Source of the DNA: Achromobacter spanius
GTDB taxonomy: Bacteria; Pseudomonadota; Gammaproteobacteria; Burkholderiales; Burkholderiaceae_B
DNA length: 64,000 nt
Assembly: GCF_002812705.1 (NCBI RefSeq)
Contig: NZ_CP025030.1
Span: 3,472,001 to 3,536,000, forward strand
Direction: 5' to 3'
Shown: positions 30,478-38,923 of the stretch, in pieces
Numbering within the stretch: the first letter of the stretch is position 1
Layout: each line of letters begins with the position of its first letter
Translations under genes and position numbers: made by a program
The notes under the pieces: generated by a model
What the model saw: only the letters and a program-made list of their open reading frames with translations
Told to the model about the DNA's origin: nothing
The model's database searches: none

Positions 30478-31409
30478 TGACTGTCCTGGTTATTGCCGAA
30501 CACGACAACCACACTCTGAACAGCGCCACGCGCAACGCCGTTGCCGCCGGCGCCAAGCTGGGCATGCCGATCCATGTGCTGGTGGCGGGCGCCGAAGCAC
30601 AAGCCGTGGCGCAGTCTGCCGCGCGCATCGCGGGCGTGCAGAAAGTGCTGCTGGCGGATGCACCGCATCTGGCCGATGGCCTGGCCGAGAATCTTGCGGC
30701 GCAAGCGGTCGCCGCTGCCGCAGACACCTACACGCATGTATTCATGGCTGCGACCACGCAGGGCAAGAGCGTGGCCCCGCGCATTGCCGCGCTGCTGGAT
30801 GTGGAGCAGGTGTCGGATGTGATCGAGGTGCTGGCGCCCGACACGTTCAAGCGTCCCATCTATGCGGGCAACGCCATTGCAACGGTCCAGAACGGCTATG
30901 CCGTCGTGGTGGCGACGATACGCTCCACCGCGTTCGATGCGGCGGCCGAGGACGGCGGCAACGCAGTGGTCGAACCCATTGCCGCCGTGGCCGACCTGGG
31001 CCTCACGCAATTCAAGCGCCGAGAAATCGCCGCGTCGGAACGGCCCGAACTGGGCGGTGCGCGCGTGGTGGTGTCGGGCGGGCGCGGGCTGGGCAGCGCC
31101 GATAACTTCAAGCTGCTGGACCCGCTGGCCGAAAAGCTGGGCGCGGCGCTGGGCGCCTCGCGCGCGGCGGTGGACGCGGGCTATGCGCCCAACGACTGGC
31201 AGGTGGGGCAGACCGGCAAGATCGTGGCGCCGGCGCTCTACATCGCGGTGGGGATCTCGGGCGCCATCCAGCACCTGGCCGGCATGAAGGATTCCAAGAC
31301 CATCGTCGCCATCAACAAGGACGGCGATGCGCCGATCTTCGGCGTGGCGGATTATGGCTTGGTGGGCGACCTGTTCGATGCCGTGCCGGCGCTGACGACG
31401 TCGCTGTAG
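30477..31409 (+). CDS. etfA: Electron transfer flavoprotein subunit alpha
   Basis: A 310-residue EtfA starting [20 protein letters not shown], with the C-terminal FAD-binding domain marked by [26 protein letters not shown] and [16 protein letters not shown]. The length is normal. TGATG overlap with etfB couples translation. No acyl-CoA dehydrogenase gene follows, unlike many etf operons; a convergent LysR gene lies 22 bases downstream. Confidence 0.97.
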   Translation: MTVLVIAEHDNHTLNSATRNAVAAGAKLGMPIHVLVAGAEAQAVAQSAARIAGVQKVLLADAPHLADGLAENLAAQAVAAAADTYTHVFMAATTQGKSVAPRIAALLDVEQVSDVIEVLAPDTFKRPIYAGNAIATVQNGYAVVVATIRSTAFDAAAEDGGNAVVEPIAAVADLGLTQFKRREIAASERPELGGARVVVSGGRGLGSADNFKLLDPLAEKLGAALGASRAAVDAGYAPNDWQVGQTGKIVAPALYIAVGISGAIQHLAGMKDSKTIVAINKDGDAPIFGVADYGLVGDLFDAVPALTTSL

Positions 31410-31431
31410 GGAATTTAAGCGCCCGCCCGTG

Positions 31432-32445
31432 TCAACGCCGCGTGCTGCGCCAGAGCGTGGCGGGCGGCAGGCCGAGGGCCGGCGCGATGTCTTTCTGGAT
31501 CAGGCGTTCCACCGCCATCAGGATCACGTCGCGCGCCTCGGTGGGCAGCTTGCCCACCTCTTGCTGGCGCGAGGCCAGGTACAGCGTGCGCGACAGGCCC
31601 GGGTCATCGGCACGCGTCACACCCAGATAGGGCGCCAGCGGCAGCACCCGCAACTGGTCCACGAAATGGCGCGACTGCCAGATGCACAGGGGCGTGCTGA
31701 TCGCAAAGCCGATGCCCGCCGTGACCAGGCTGAGCAGCGGGTCGGTGTTGTCGAATTCGAACGTGCGTTCGATCATCACGTCGTGCGCCTCGATCAGGCG
31801 GTCGATCTCGGCGCCGATGAACGAACGCGCGCTGTAGCGGATGAACTGCATGCGCTTGCCCAGGTCTTTCAACGAGCCGATCTTGTCCACGTCCAGCGTG
31901 CGCGGCACGATCAGCACATAGGGTTCGCTGAACAGGCTGATCTTGCGGATGGTGGGCTTGCCCGCCACGGCGCTGGTGGTGACCACCAGGTCCAGTTGCC
32001 GGTCTTCCAGTTGCTTGTCCAGCACGGGCGTAATGCCCGACCACAAGCGAATCTGGCGCGACGCGCCGGACAGGCCGTGAATCAAGGTTGGCCCCAAGGT
32101 GCCCGCAAAGGAATCCACGCAGCCAAAGCGCACGATGTTGCGCTTGGCGCGGCTCAGGTTGCGCACGCTTTCCGTCATGTCGCCGGCTTGCGCCAACAGG
32201 CGCGCGGCGTGATCGAACAGCAGTTCGCCCGCCGGGGTAGGCCGCGCCGGCCGTGTGCTGCGGTCCAGCAGCTCGGTCGACATGGCGGCTTCGAGTTGCT
32301 TGACCCGCTGCGACACCGCCGCTTGCGACAGGCCCAGCAGGCGCGCCGCGCCGGACACCGACGCGGCTTCCACCACCGCCACCCAGGTCAACAGCAGGCT
32401 CCATTCCGGATAGTTTTCCGTCGTGCTGAAGGAAAAGCGGTTCAT
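31432..32445 (-). CDS. LysR family transcriptional regulator
   Basis: A 337-residue LysR regulator with a 20-residue N-terminal extension before the winged helix ([20 protein letters not shown], about residues 32-51). The effector domain covers about 110-310. It is the downstream partner of the deformylase gene on the same strand, separated by 76 bases that are largely the 7-bp repeat array, and so may be cotranscribed with it or have its own promoter inside the repeat. It may control the amine-catabolic cluster at 24.9-33.3 kb. Confidence 0.9.
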   Translation of the reverse strand: MNRFSFSTTENYPEWSLLLTWVAVVEAASVSGAARLLGLSQAAVSQRVKQLEAAMSTELLDRSTRPARPTPAGELLFDHAARLLAQAGDMTESVRNLSRAKRNIVRFGCVDSFAGTLGPTLIHGLSGASRQIRLWSGITPVLDKQLEDRQLDLVVTTSAVAGKPTIRKISLFSEPYVLIVPRTLDVDKIGSLKDLGKRMQFIRYSARSFIGAEIDRLIEAHDVMIERTFEFDNTDPLLSLVTAGIGFAISTPLCIWQSRHFVDQLRVLPLAPYLGVTRADDPGLSRTLYLASRQQEVGKLPTEARDVILMAVERLIQKDIAPALGLPPATLWRSTRR

Positions 32446-32485
32446 GGCCTGGGTTGTCCTGGATACGGTGGAGGAAAGGCTGGCG

Positions 32486-32534
32486 CTTGGCGTTTATCGC
32501 TTAGCGCTCAGCGCTTAGTGCTTAACGCTGACGC
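32486..32534 (-). repeat. 7-bp tandem repeat over the HutG stop codon
   Basis: Seven 7-base units on the plus strand: CTTGGCG, TTTATCG, CTTAGCG, CTCAGCG, CTTAGTG, CTTAACG, CTGACGC (32486-32534). On the coding (minus) strand this reads CGTTAAG, CACTAAG, CGCTGAG, CGCTAAG, CGATAAA, CGCCAAG. The first TAA is the HutG stop; because the period is seven, the following stops fall in all three frames. Confidence 0.9.
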
Positions 32535-33325
32535 GCCGTGGTCTGCTCCAGCGCGGCCCGCACCATGGCTTCGACCACCGGGATGACGCGGCCGGCCAGG
32601 TCGGGGCGATAGCCGTAGGGATGCGTTTCGTCCATGTAGGTGGACTGGCACATTTCCAGTTGGATGGCGTGTACGTTGTCGGCCGGCGAGCCATAGTGGC
32701 GCGTGATGTAGCCGCCCTTGAAGCGGCCGTTGACGGCCCAGGTGTAGTCGGTGCAAGGGTCCAGTTGCGCCTGGACGGCGGCCAGGATGTCGGGCGCGCA
32801 GGCGGCGCCGTCGGACGTGCCGATGTTCAGGTCGGGCAGCTTGCCGTCGAACAGGCGCGGCAACACGCTGGCGATGGAATGCGCTTCCCATAGCAGCACG
32901 GTGCCGTGCTCGGCCTTGATGCGGTCGATTTCGCTGCGCAGTTGCGCGTGGTACGGCTGCCAATAGGTCTGCAAGCGCTGCGCGCGTTCGGCGTCGGTCA
33001 GCACGGCGTCGTCCTGGTAGAGCGCATCGCCACGGAAGGTCTGGGTGGGGCAGAGGCCCGTCTTGGTCTGGCCGGGGTACAGGCTTTCGTCGTTGGGCGG
33101 GCGGTTCAGGTCCACCACATAGCGCGAATAGCGCGCGCCGATCACCGACGCGCCCAGGGCCTGGGCAAATTGATACAGCGTGTCCAGGTGCCAGTCGGTG
33201 TCGCCGGACTGCAAGCCCAAGGGCGTCATTTGCGCGCGCTGCGCATCGGGAATCTGGCTGCCAAGATGGGGAATGGAAATCAGCAGCGGGGCGGTGCCAC
33301 GGCTGAAATGAAAGAGGTCGCTCAA
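32522..33325 (-). CDS. hutG: N-formylglutamate deformylase
   Basis: About 267 residues with the N-formylglutamate amidohydrolase pattern: FHFSRGTAPLLISIPHLGSQ at the N-terminus, RYVVDLNRPPNDESLYPGQT, WEAHSIASVLPRLFDGKLPD and GGYITRHYGSPADNVHAIQL. It releases formate and glutamate from N-formylglutamate, the last step of one histidine degradation route. The TTG at 33325 is preferred because GGAG lies seven bases upstream; a GTG at 33343 has no ribosome-binding site. No hutU, hutH or hutI is in the window, so this copy is detached from the classical operon and may act on another N-formyl amino acid. Confidence 0.9.
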   Translation of the reverse strand: MSDLFHFSRGTAPLLISIPHLGSQIPDAQRAQMTPLGLQSGDTDWHLDTLYQFAQALGASVIGARYSRYVVDLNRPPNDESLYPGQTKTGLCPTQTFRGDALYQDDAVLTDAERAQRLQTYWQPYHAQLRSEIDRIKAEHGTVLLWEAHSIASVLPRLFDGKLPDLNIGTSDGAACAPDILAAVQAQLDPCTDYTWAVNGRFKGGYITRHYGSPADNVHAIQLEMCQSTYMDETHPYGYRPDLAGRVIPVVEAMVRAALEQTTARQR

Positions 33326-33625
33326 GGGAAAACTCCGGGTCACAAAATGAATGCGCGGCGTGGGGGGGCTGACAGGCGCCGCGGGCGGGGCATGACAGCG
33401 TCGTGCGGTCGTTGCTGTGCCAGCTATCCAGCTATGCTAGGCAGCGCCATCCGCCACGGCAATTGCATCAGTTTAATGGATGTTGATAATCAGCAAGCCT
33501 GATGCTGATGGCGCGGGTGGGGCGACACCGGGAAATGGGTAAGGTAGAGTGCGCTACACAGCGCGCGGCAAGGCCCGCGCTTGTTTTGCCCGTACTTTTT
33601 TGCCTGCACTTTTTTCAGGAGTCCC
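33326..33625. other. Gene-free stretch between hutG and marC
   Basis: These 300 bases between divergent genes contain no ORF with protein character. They hold the inverted repeat at 33489-33509, a direct repeat CAGCTAT near 33420-33440, an imperfect GC-rich hairpin near 33560-33581, and two T-rich tracts before the marC ribosome-binding site (AGGAG). Promoters in both directions are expected here but none is clear. Confidence 0.6.
33489..33509. promoter_or_regulatory. Inverted repeat in the hutG-marC divergent gap
   Basis: ATCAGCA and TGCTGAT are perfect seven-base arms around a seven-base centre, in the gap between divergent hutG and marC. It is a candidate operator, possibly for the LysR protein next to hutG. 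Position and symmetry are the only evidence. Confidence 0.35.
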
Positions 33626-34309
33626 ATGATTGATGACCTGATTGAACTGGCCAAGCTCACCAGCCTTGGCCTGGCGCTGATGCTGCCCCTGGCCAATCCC
33701 CTGACGTCCATGACCTTGCTGCTGTCACTGGGCGGGCAGATTCCCTATAAAGAGCGCGAACGCCAGGTGACGCAGGCGGCGTTCTATGTGGTGGGCGTCA
33801 TGCTGGTGACTTACTACGCGGGCGCGTGGATCATGCACACGTTCGGCATTTCGATTCCTGGTCTGCGCATCGCGGGCGGGCTGATCGTGGTCAGCATCGG
33901 GTTCAGCATGCTGTTCCCGCCGGCGGAGCCTCGCACGCTGGCCGCGGAAGCGGCGGCCGACGCCCAAACCCGGCAGGTGCCCAACATTGCATTCGTGCCG
34001 CTGGCGCTGCCGGGCACGGCGGGGCCCGGCACCATCGCCATGATCATCAGTGGCGCGGCCTCGGTGGATGGCTCCATTACGCCGCAATACCCCGAGTGGG
34101 TGGTGGTCGTCACCCCCGTCATCGTCTTCGTCTTGCTGGGCGTGCTGTTCTGGGTGTGCCTGCGTTCGGCGGGCCGCATCGTGGCCGTGATCGGGCAGAG
34201 CGGCGTCGAAGCCATCTCGCGCGTGATGGGCTTTCTGCTCGTGTGCATGGGGGTCCAGTTCGTCATCAACGGCGTGCTGGAAATCGTGAGCCAGCATGCG
34301 GGCGGCTAG
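33626..34309 (+). CDS. MarC family integral membrane protein
   Basis: A 227-residue membrane protein with about six helices. MLPLANPLTSMTLLLSLGGQ early on, and ALPGTAGPGTIAMIISGAAS in the second half, are the paired MarC-family motifs. The transport role of the family is unknown; despite the name, a link to multiple antibiotic resistance was not sustained. AGGAG upstream of 33626 fixes the start. A strong terminator follows at 34361-34405, so it is monocistronic. Confidence 0.9.
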   Translation: MIDDLIELAKLTSLGLALMLPLANPLTSMTLLLSLGGQIPYKERERQVTQAAFYVVGVMLVTYYAGAWIMHTFGISIPGLRIAGGLIVVSIGFSMLFPPAEPRTLAAEAAADAQTRQVPNIAFVPLALPGTAGPGTIAMIISGAASVDGSITPQYPEWVVVVTPVIVFVLLGVLFWVCLRSAGRIVAVIGQSGVEAISRVMGFLLVCMGVQFVINGVLEIVSQHAGG

Positions 34310-34360
34310 ATGAGTGGAATGATCGCGGCGGTGTAACAGAGGCCGCGTAACGTAGGGCTT

Positions 34361-34405
34361 GCGGTAGCCGGTGCGCGGCAGGTCGCGCACCGGCTACCGC
34401 TTTTT
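34361..34405 (+). terminator. Rho-independent terminator of marC
   Basis: A perfect 17-base stem (34361-34377 with 34384-34400) and a six-base loop, followed by TTTTT. The stem contains GTAGCCGGTGCGCG. It lies 52 bases after the marC stop. Confidence 0.9.
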
Positions 34406-34570
34406 CATGACGTGTTTCTCGGCGTTACGGAACAGTGTTTTCCATTCCGTTATCGCGTATTTCGCGACGATTGTGGAGTAAATTTCTTTTCGCAGGCGCT
34501 GGTTGTGAGCCTTTCCAGCGCGATTTTTTCCGCCGGTTTCGTACCGCGATGTCTTCAAGGAGGGCGTCAG

Positions 34571-34777
34571 ATGTTCTGGCTGACCCTGGTTATTGCAGTG
34601 GTTGTAGCGGTAGGCATTGCCACCGTGCTGTTGCGCCGCCCTGGCGTTGTTTTTTATGACTGGTTCGCCACCCACCGAGCCGCCCGCCAAGCCCGCAAGT
34701 ACGCGGCCAAGGCCTTGCCGCGTGCGCCGAAGGCTGCCCCCAAGCATGTCGAGCCTGCGCCATTGATGACGAACTAA
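34571..34777 (+). CDS. Small hypothetical membrane protein
   Basis: A 68-residue protein starting MFWLTLVIAVVVAVGIATVL, a single transmembrane helix (about 3-21), followed by a basic Ala/Lys/Arg-rich cytoplasmic tail. AAGGAGG about eight bases before the ATG strongly supports this start over the longer frame from 34412. The stop overlaps the convergent LLM oxidoreductase stop by four bases. No family is recognised. Confidence 0.7.
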   Translation: MFWLTLVIAVVVAVGIATVLLRRPGVVFYDWFATHRAARQARKYAAKALPRAPKAAPKHVEPAPLMTN

Positions 34778-36075
34778 CTGGCGCCGCCGGGGGCCCCAGG
34801 CCGTTGCAGACCCAGATGTCCACGCAAGGTACTGTGTTCGTATTCCGTACGGAACAGCCCGCGCCGTTGCAGGACAGGAATGACCTGATCCACGAAATCG
34901 TCGATACCGCCCGGCAATGACGGCGGCATCAAGTTGAACCCGTCCGCGCCTTCGTTCTTGAACCAGTGTTCCATCTGGTCGGCAATATGCTCCGGCGTGC
35001 CCACCATGGTGCAGTGGCCGCCGCCCGCCGCCAGGCGCCCCAGCAATTGGCGCACGGTGGGCTGCTCGGTTTCGATAATCCGCAAAATCGTGGCGTAGCG
35101 CCCCTTCGGACCCTTGAACTCATGCAGGGGCGGCAGCGCTGGCACCGGGGCGTCCAATTCCCACGCGGCGCAATCCTGCAACACAAAAGTGCCCAACTGG
35201 CGCAACGACGCATCGCTGGGCAACAACACGTCCAGCTCGCGCTGCTTGGCGCGCGCTTCGGCCTCGGTCGACCCCACATAGGTGACCAGGCCCGGCATGA
35301 TCGGCACAAAAGCGCTGCGGCCCGCGGCGCGCACGCGCTGTTTGATGTCGCGGTAATAGGCTTGCGCGGCCGGCAGGTCGTACGCCACGGCATAGATGGC
35401 TTCGGCGCGCCGGGCGGCCAGGTCGCGGCCTTGGTCGGACGCGCCCGCCTGGAACAGCACGGGATGCCCTTGCGGCGGGCGCGGCACGGTCAGGGGGCCG
35501 TCCACCAGGAAATGGTCGCCGTGGTGGAGGATCTGCCGTACGCGTTCGGGGATGCCGTAGACGCCGTCGCGGTCGATGGCCAAGGCGTCGTCTTGCCACG
35601 AGTCGAACAGGCGCAAGGCCACGTCGACGAATTCTTCGGCGCGCGCGTAGCGCCAATCGTGGCCGGGCATGGCTTCAAAGCCGTGGTTGCGCGCTTCGGC
35701 GTCGAACATGGACGTGACGACGTTCCAGCCCATCCGGCCGCCCGAAATGTGGTCTAGCGACGCGACCATGCGCGCCGCGTGAAAGGGCGTGAAAAAGGTG
35801 CTGGACACCGTGCTGATCAAGCCGATGCGATGGGTGGCGCGCGCAATCGCGGCCATGGTCGTAAGCGGTTCCAGGTACCAGCGCGGCCCGTCGCCGATGT
35901 TGTCGGTGGACTGCCCGTCGGCAAAGAAAATGGCATCGAGCTTGCCGCGTTCGGCCGTTTGCGCCAGCGCTTCGTAATAGCGGATGTCGCCCAGGCGCTC
36001 GGCGGCGGAATCCGGGTGGCGCCACGCGGCGCGGTGGTGTCCGCAGCCGAAGATGAACAGGTTCAGGTGCAGCAT
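34774..36075 (-). CDS. LLM class flavin-dependent monooxygenase (NtaA/SnaA/DszA type)
   Basis: A 433-residue TIM-barrel FMNH2-dependent monooxygenase. Typical features are LDAIFFADGQSTDNIGDGPR, EPLTTMAAIARATHRIGLIS, the segment HISGGRMGWNVVTSMFD and HPVLFQAGASDQGRDLAARR. The group oxidises nitrilotriacetate, sulfonated or sulfur heterocycles and similar compounds with flavin from a separate reductase. The start at 36075 is five bases after the SDR stop; the frame continues upstream inside the SDR gene only as shadow. It forms an operon with that SDR. Confidence 0.92.
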   Translation of the reverse strand: MLHLNLFIFGCGHHRAAWRHPDSAAERLGDIRYYEALAQTAERGKLDAIFFADGQSTDNIGDGPRWYLEPLTTMAAIARATHRIGLISTVSSTFFTPFHAARMVASLDHISGGRMGWNVVTSMFDAEARNHGFEAMPGHDWRYARAEEFVDVALRLFDSWQDDALAIDRDGVYGIPERVRQILHHGDHFLVDGPLTVPRPPQGHPVLFQAGASDQGRDLAARRAEAIYAVAYDLPAAQAYYRDIKQRVRAAGRSAFVPIMPGLVTYVGSTEAEARAKQRELDVLLPSDASLRQLGTFVLQDCAAWELDAPVPALPPLHEFKGPKGRYATILRIIETEQPTVRQLLGRLAAGGGHCTMVGTPEHIADQMEHWFKNEGADGFNLMPPSLPGGIDDFVDQVIPVLQRRGLFRTEYEHSTLRGHLGLQRPGAPGGAS

Positions 36076-36080
36076 GGCGA

Positions 36081-36863
36081 TCAATTCTTGACGAGGCCGC
36101 CGTCCACGACCAGGTTCTGGCCGGTGACGCTGCGCGACCAGGGGCAGGCGAAGAACAGCACCGCGTCGGCGAACTGTTCGGGTGTGGTGACGGCACGCAA
36201 AGGCGTGCTGGCGGCAATCAGGTCGAACACCGCTTCGGGCGTGGCGGCCGACGCGTCGGTGGTGCGCAGCAAGCCGCCCGACACCATGTTGACCGTGATG
36301 CCATCGGGGCCCAGGTCCTGCGACAGCGTGCGGGTGAACGACAGCAACGCGGCCTTGGCGGCGGTGTAGTCGTGATAGGGCACCACCGGGTTCTGGACCA
36401 GATTGGTGCCGATGTTGATGATGCGGCCGACGCCGGCGCTGCGCATGCCGGGCAGCGCGGCCTGCGTGGTGTTCAGCGCGCCGCGTACGCAGCCTTCGAT
36501 CTGCTGATTCAGGTTGTCCCAGGTCAGGGTGTCGGCGTGGGGGCGCGCATCGCCATTGAACTGAAAGGCGGGCAGCGCATTGTTGACCACCGTGGTCACC
36601 GGCATGCCGAAGTGGCTTTGCGCCTGCGCGATCATCCCGGCCACGGCAGCGGCGTCGCGCACGTCGGCCTGCACTGCCAACGCGCGGTCGGACGCGGTAG
36701 CGGCCAGCGCCTGGGCGGCATCCGCACTGTTCAGATAATTGATCACCACGCGCGCGCCCTCGCGCAGGAAGGCCCGCGTGATGTGCGCGCCCAATCCACG
36801 GGCGCCGCCCGTGACAATAACCAGTTGTTCGTTCAGGGCAGGGGAGCGATGGGCAATGGACAT
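36081..36863 (-). CDS. SDR family oxidoreductase with Thr at the usual catalytic Ser position
   Basis: A 260-residue short-chain dehydrogenase: VTGGARGLGAHITRAFL near residue 17, VNNALPAF in place of NNAG, and the active site GTNLVQNPVVPYHDYTAAK. Tyr and Lys of YTAAK are present, but the residue thirteen positions before Tyr is Thr, where most members have Ser. Thr can substitute functionally in some SDRs. It is first in a two-gene operon with the LLM monooxygenase and divergent from the TPP riboswitch. It may process the monooxygenase product. Confidence 0.87.
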   Translation of the reverse strand: MSIAHRSPALNEQLVIVTGGARGLGAHITRAFLREGARVVINYLNSADAAQALAATASDRALAVQADVRDAAAVAGMIAQAQSHFGMPVTTVVNNALPAFQFNGDARPHADTLTWDNLNQQIEGCVRGALNTTQAALPGMRSAGVGRIINIGTNLVQNPVVPYHDYTAAKAALLSFTRTLSQDLGPDGITVNMVSGGLLRTTDASAATPEAVFDLIAASTPLRAVTTPEQFADAVLFFACPWSRSVTGQNLVVDGGLVKN

Positions 36864-36972
36864 GGTGGGCTCTTCGGTTCACCGGCACGCTTGCAAACAG
36901 GTGCCGCACGCGGGCGAACTTAGCACGAATCCATGCGTTGACATTGGCCCGCCGCGACCCTAATCTTGCGGC

Positions 36973-37059
36973 TATTCCTGGGGGAGCCCGTTTGGGCTGA
37001 GATTCCGCGTCATGCGGTAACCCTTTGAACCTGATCCGGGTAATGCCGGCGAAGGGAAG
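36973..37059 (+). promoter_or_regulatory. TPP (thiamine pyrophosphate) riboswitch, THI element
   Basis: The conserved core is clear: CTGAGA at 36997-37002 in the J3-2/P3 region, and ACCCTTTGAACCTGATCCGG followed by GTAATGCCGGCGAAGGGAA at 37020-37058. The outer P1 pairing is TTCC near 36974 with GGAA near 37055. It precedes a sodium:solute symporter gene whose ATG is at 37176. Confidence 0.95.
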
Positions 37060-37065
37060 GACATC

Positions 37066-37165
37066 GCACGGTTCGTGCGCCCTCCCTAGACTTTCATCCA
37101 TCAGCGGCCCCTGTTCCTCACGGGCCGCCGCATTGCGCGTCCGGCTGTCGGCCGGGCCAGGGAGG
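37066..37165 (+). promoter_or_regulatory. Expression platform of the TPP riboswitch
   Basis: CCTCCC (37081-37086) can pair with the ribosome-binding site GGGAGG (37160-37165). Two further hairpins lie between: GCACG-GTT-CGTGC (37066-37078) and GCGGCCC with GGGCCGC (37104-37110, 37122-37128). There is no U tract, so control by hiding the Shine-Dalgarno sequence is more likely than transcription termination. Confidence 0.55.
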
Positions 37166-37175
37166 ACTGTTTTTC

Positions 37176-38627
37176 ATGCTGACCCAAACCACCGCCTTGT
37201 TGTGGCTGCTGCTGTTTTCAGGCGGCTTCGCCGTTGCCAGCGTGCTCTATACCCGTCGCAAGCGCGGCACGCTGGAAGACTACATCGTGGCCCGCAACAG
37301 CCAGGGCGCGTTCGGCACCATCCTGACGTTGATGGCGTCTACGCTGGGCGCCTGGATCCTGTTCTCGCCCGCGCAGGCCGCCACCTGGGGCGGACTGGCG
37401 GCGGTGATCGGTTATGCGCTGGGGTCCATGTCTCCGCGCCTGGTGATGATTCCGCTGGGGCGACGCATGCGTGAACTGATTCCGCACGGCCATACCCTGA
37501 CCGAATTCCTGATGGCGCGCTATGGCCGGCCGATGTATGGGCTGGCGCTTTTCATCATGCTGTTCTATCTGTTCATTGCCTTGTCGGCCGAAGTCACGGC
37601 GATTGCCAAGCTGGTCACCATGCTGGCGCCCGTGCCGCTGTGGGCCACCGCCGCCATCGTGATGGGCACGACGCTGCTTTACACCACCTACGGCGGGCTG
37701 CGTTCGTCGATCTTCACCGACCAGGTGCAGATGATGGTCATCGTGCCGTTGCTGGTGATCCTGTGCGTGGTGGGCTGGCAGGCGGCGGGCGGCGCGTTGC
37801 CCACCATCGAAGCGCTGCAAGCCCGCGCGCCCCAATTGCTGGACCTGACGGATCCGGTGGGCGTGAAGGCGGGCCTGACGTTCTTCGTGGCGATCCTGTT
37901 GACGGGCATCTTCCATCAGGGCAACTGGCAGCGCATCTACGCCGCGAAAGACGCGCGGTCGATGCGCAATGGTTTCCTGCTGGGCGGAATCCTTGCCGCG
38001 CCGTTCATCTTCTTGATGGGCCTGTTCGGCCTGGCGTTCGTGGGCCTGGCGCCGCAGGGTGATAGCTCTGTCGCGCTGTTCAGCGTCATCATGCCGCACG
38101 CGCCGGCCTGGTTCGTGATCGCCTTGATTCCGCTGGGCCTGGCGCTGGTCATGAGCACGGCCGACACGGCGATCAGCGCGGTGTCCAGCATCGTGGCGGT
38201 GGACATGCGCCGCCTGATGCCGCACGCCAATGGCCGCGACATGAAGCGCCTGGCCCGCTGGGCCGTGCTCTTGCTGGCAATTCCCGTGATGATCGTGGCC
38301 TCGCAAGGCTACAGCGTGTTGTATCTATTCTTGCTGGCCGACCTGCTGTGCTCGGCCGCGGCGTTTCCGGTTTTCTACGGCCTGTTCAGCCGCAAACATG
38401 ATGGCGTGACGGCCACCACGGCAACGGCGGCGGGCCTGGCCGTGGGGCTGTTCTTCTTCCCGGCGCCGGGCGACAAGCCCACGTTCCTGCTCGAATCGTT
38501 TCTGCTGGCGGCGTTCGTGCCGGTTGTGGTAACGGTGCTGATGCGCCTGGTACGCCGGGGGGCGAAGGAGTTTGATTTGTCCACGCTGAGCGCGGCGGTG
38601 CGGCGGCTGGATAAGGATGTGGTCTGA
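37176..38627 (+). CDS. Sodium:solute symporter, probable thiamine or thiamine-precursor transporter
   Basis: A 483-residue SSS-family transporter with about 13 membrane segments. ASTLGAWILFSPAQAATWGG near residue 50, TYGGLRSSIFTDQVQMMVI near 170 and LVMSTADTAISAVSSIVAVD near 330 are the sodium-site and gating regions of the PanF/PutP-type group. Control by a TPP riboswitch implies uptake of thiamine, HMP or another precursor; comparative genomics has described a thiamine-regulated PanF-like symporter called ThiV, which this resembles. Start at 37176 has GGGAGG upstream. No thi biosynthesis genes are adjacent. Confidence 0.88.
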   Translation: MLTQTTALLWLLLFSGGFAVASVLYTRRKRGTLEDYIVARNSQGAFGTILTLMASTLGAWILFSPAQAATWGGLAAVIGYALGSMSPRLVMIPLGRRMRELIPHGHTLTEFLMARYGRPMYGLALFIMLFYLFIALSAEVTAIAKLVTMLAPVPLWATAAIVMGTTLLYTTYGGLRSSIFTDQVQMMVIVPLLVILCVVGWQAAGGALPTIEALQARAPQLLDLTDPVGVKAGLTFFVAILLTGIFHQGNWQRIYAAKDARSMRNGFLLGGILAAPFIFLMGLFGLAFVGLAPQGDSSVALFSVIMPHAPAWFVIALIPLGLALVMSTADTAISAVSSIVAVDMRRLMPHANGRDMKRLARWAVLLLAIPVMIVASQGYSVLYLFLLADLLCSAAAFPVFYGLFSRKHDGVTATTATAAGLAVGLFFFPAPGDKPTFLLESFLLAAFVPVVVTVLMRLVRRGAKEFDLSTLSAAVRRLDKDVV

Positions 38628-38631
38628 CGGG

Positions 38632-38709
38632 GGCAAAGACTGCGGTCTTGGACTACGGTCTTGGGCTGCGGCCTAAGAACGCAGCCTAAGAACGCAGCCT
38701 AAGAACGCA
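38632..38709 (+). repeat. 13-bp degenerate tandem repeat downstream of the symporter
   Basis: Six 13-base units begin five bases after the TGA stop. The last three (38671-38683, 38684-38696, 38697-38709) are identical, GCCTAAGAACGCA. Earlier ones are GTCTTGGACTACG and GTCTTGGGCTGCG, with a looser first unit. Differences between early and late units are largely transitions. The array ends just before the tRNA terminator. Confidence 0.9.
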
Positions 38710-38724
38710 GCTATGTAGCCCCAA

Positions 38725-38767
38725 AAACAAAAAAGCCTTGGAACACGTGTTGGTGTCCAAGGCTTTT
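38725..38767 (-). terminator. Rho-independent terminator of tRNA-Ala
   Basis: On the minus strand, AAAAGCCTTGGA (38767-38756) pairs perfectly with TCCAAGGCTTTT (38742-38731) around a 13-base loop, followed by a T-rich tract (TTGTTTTTG, about 38730-38722). It lies 13 bases past the tRNA CCA end. Confidence 0.92.
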
Positions 38768-38779
38768 CCGTCTGGTGTT

Positions 38780-38855
<76 letters not shown>

Positions 38856-38872
38856 AATGAAGCAAGAGCAAA

Positions 38873-38902
38873 ACTATACCTGAACTTCAAAGCGCCGCGC
38901 AA
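38873..38902 (-). promoter_or_regulatory. Probable promoter of tRNA-Ala
   Basis: On the minus strand, TTGCGC (38902-38897) and TATAGT (38878-38873) are separated by 18 bases and lie about 18 bases before the tRNA 5' end. The spacing suits a sigma-70 promoter; the -35 box is weak. Confidence 0.45.
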
Positions 38903-38923
38903 TACGGCGCCAGGCAATTATTT

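Noticed and set aside
36864..37101. Minus-strand continuation of the LLM oxidoreductase frame through the SDR and riboswitch
   Set aside because: The SDR gene in another frame is clearly real and the LLM protein has a normal start at 36075.
38671..38709. Three identical 13-bp units considered as a CRISPR-like array
   Set aside because: Units are directly adjacent with no spacers; it is a tandem repeat.
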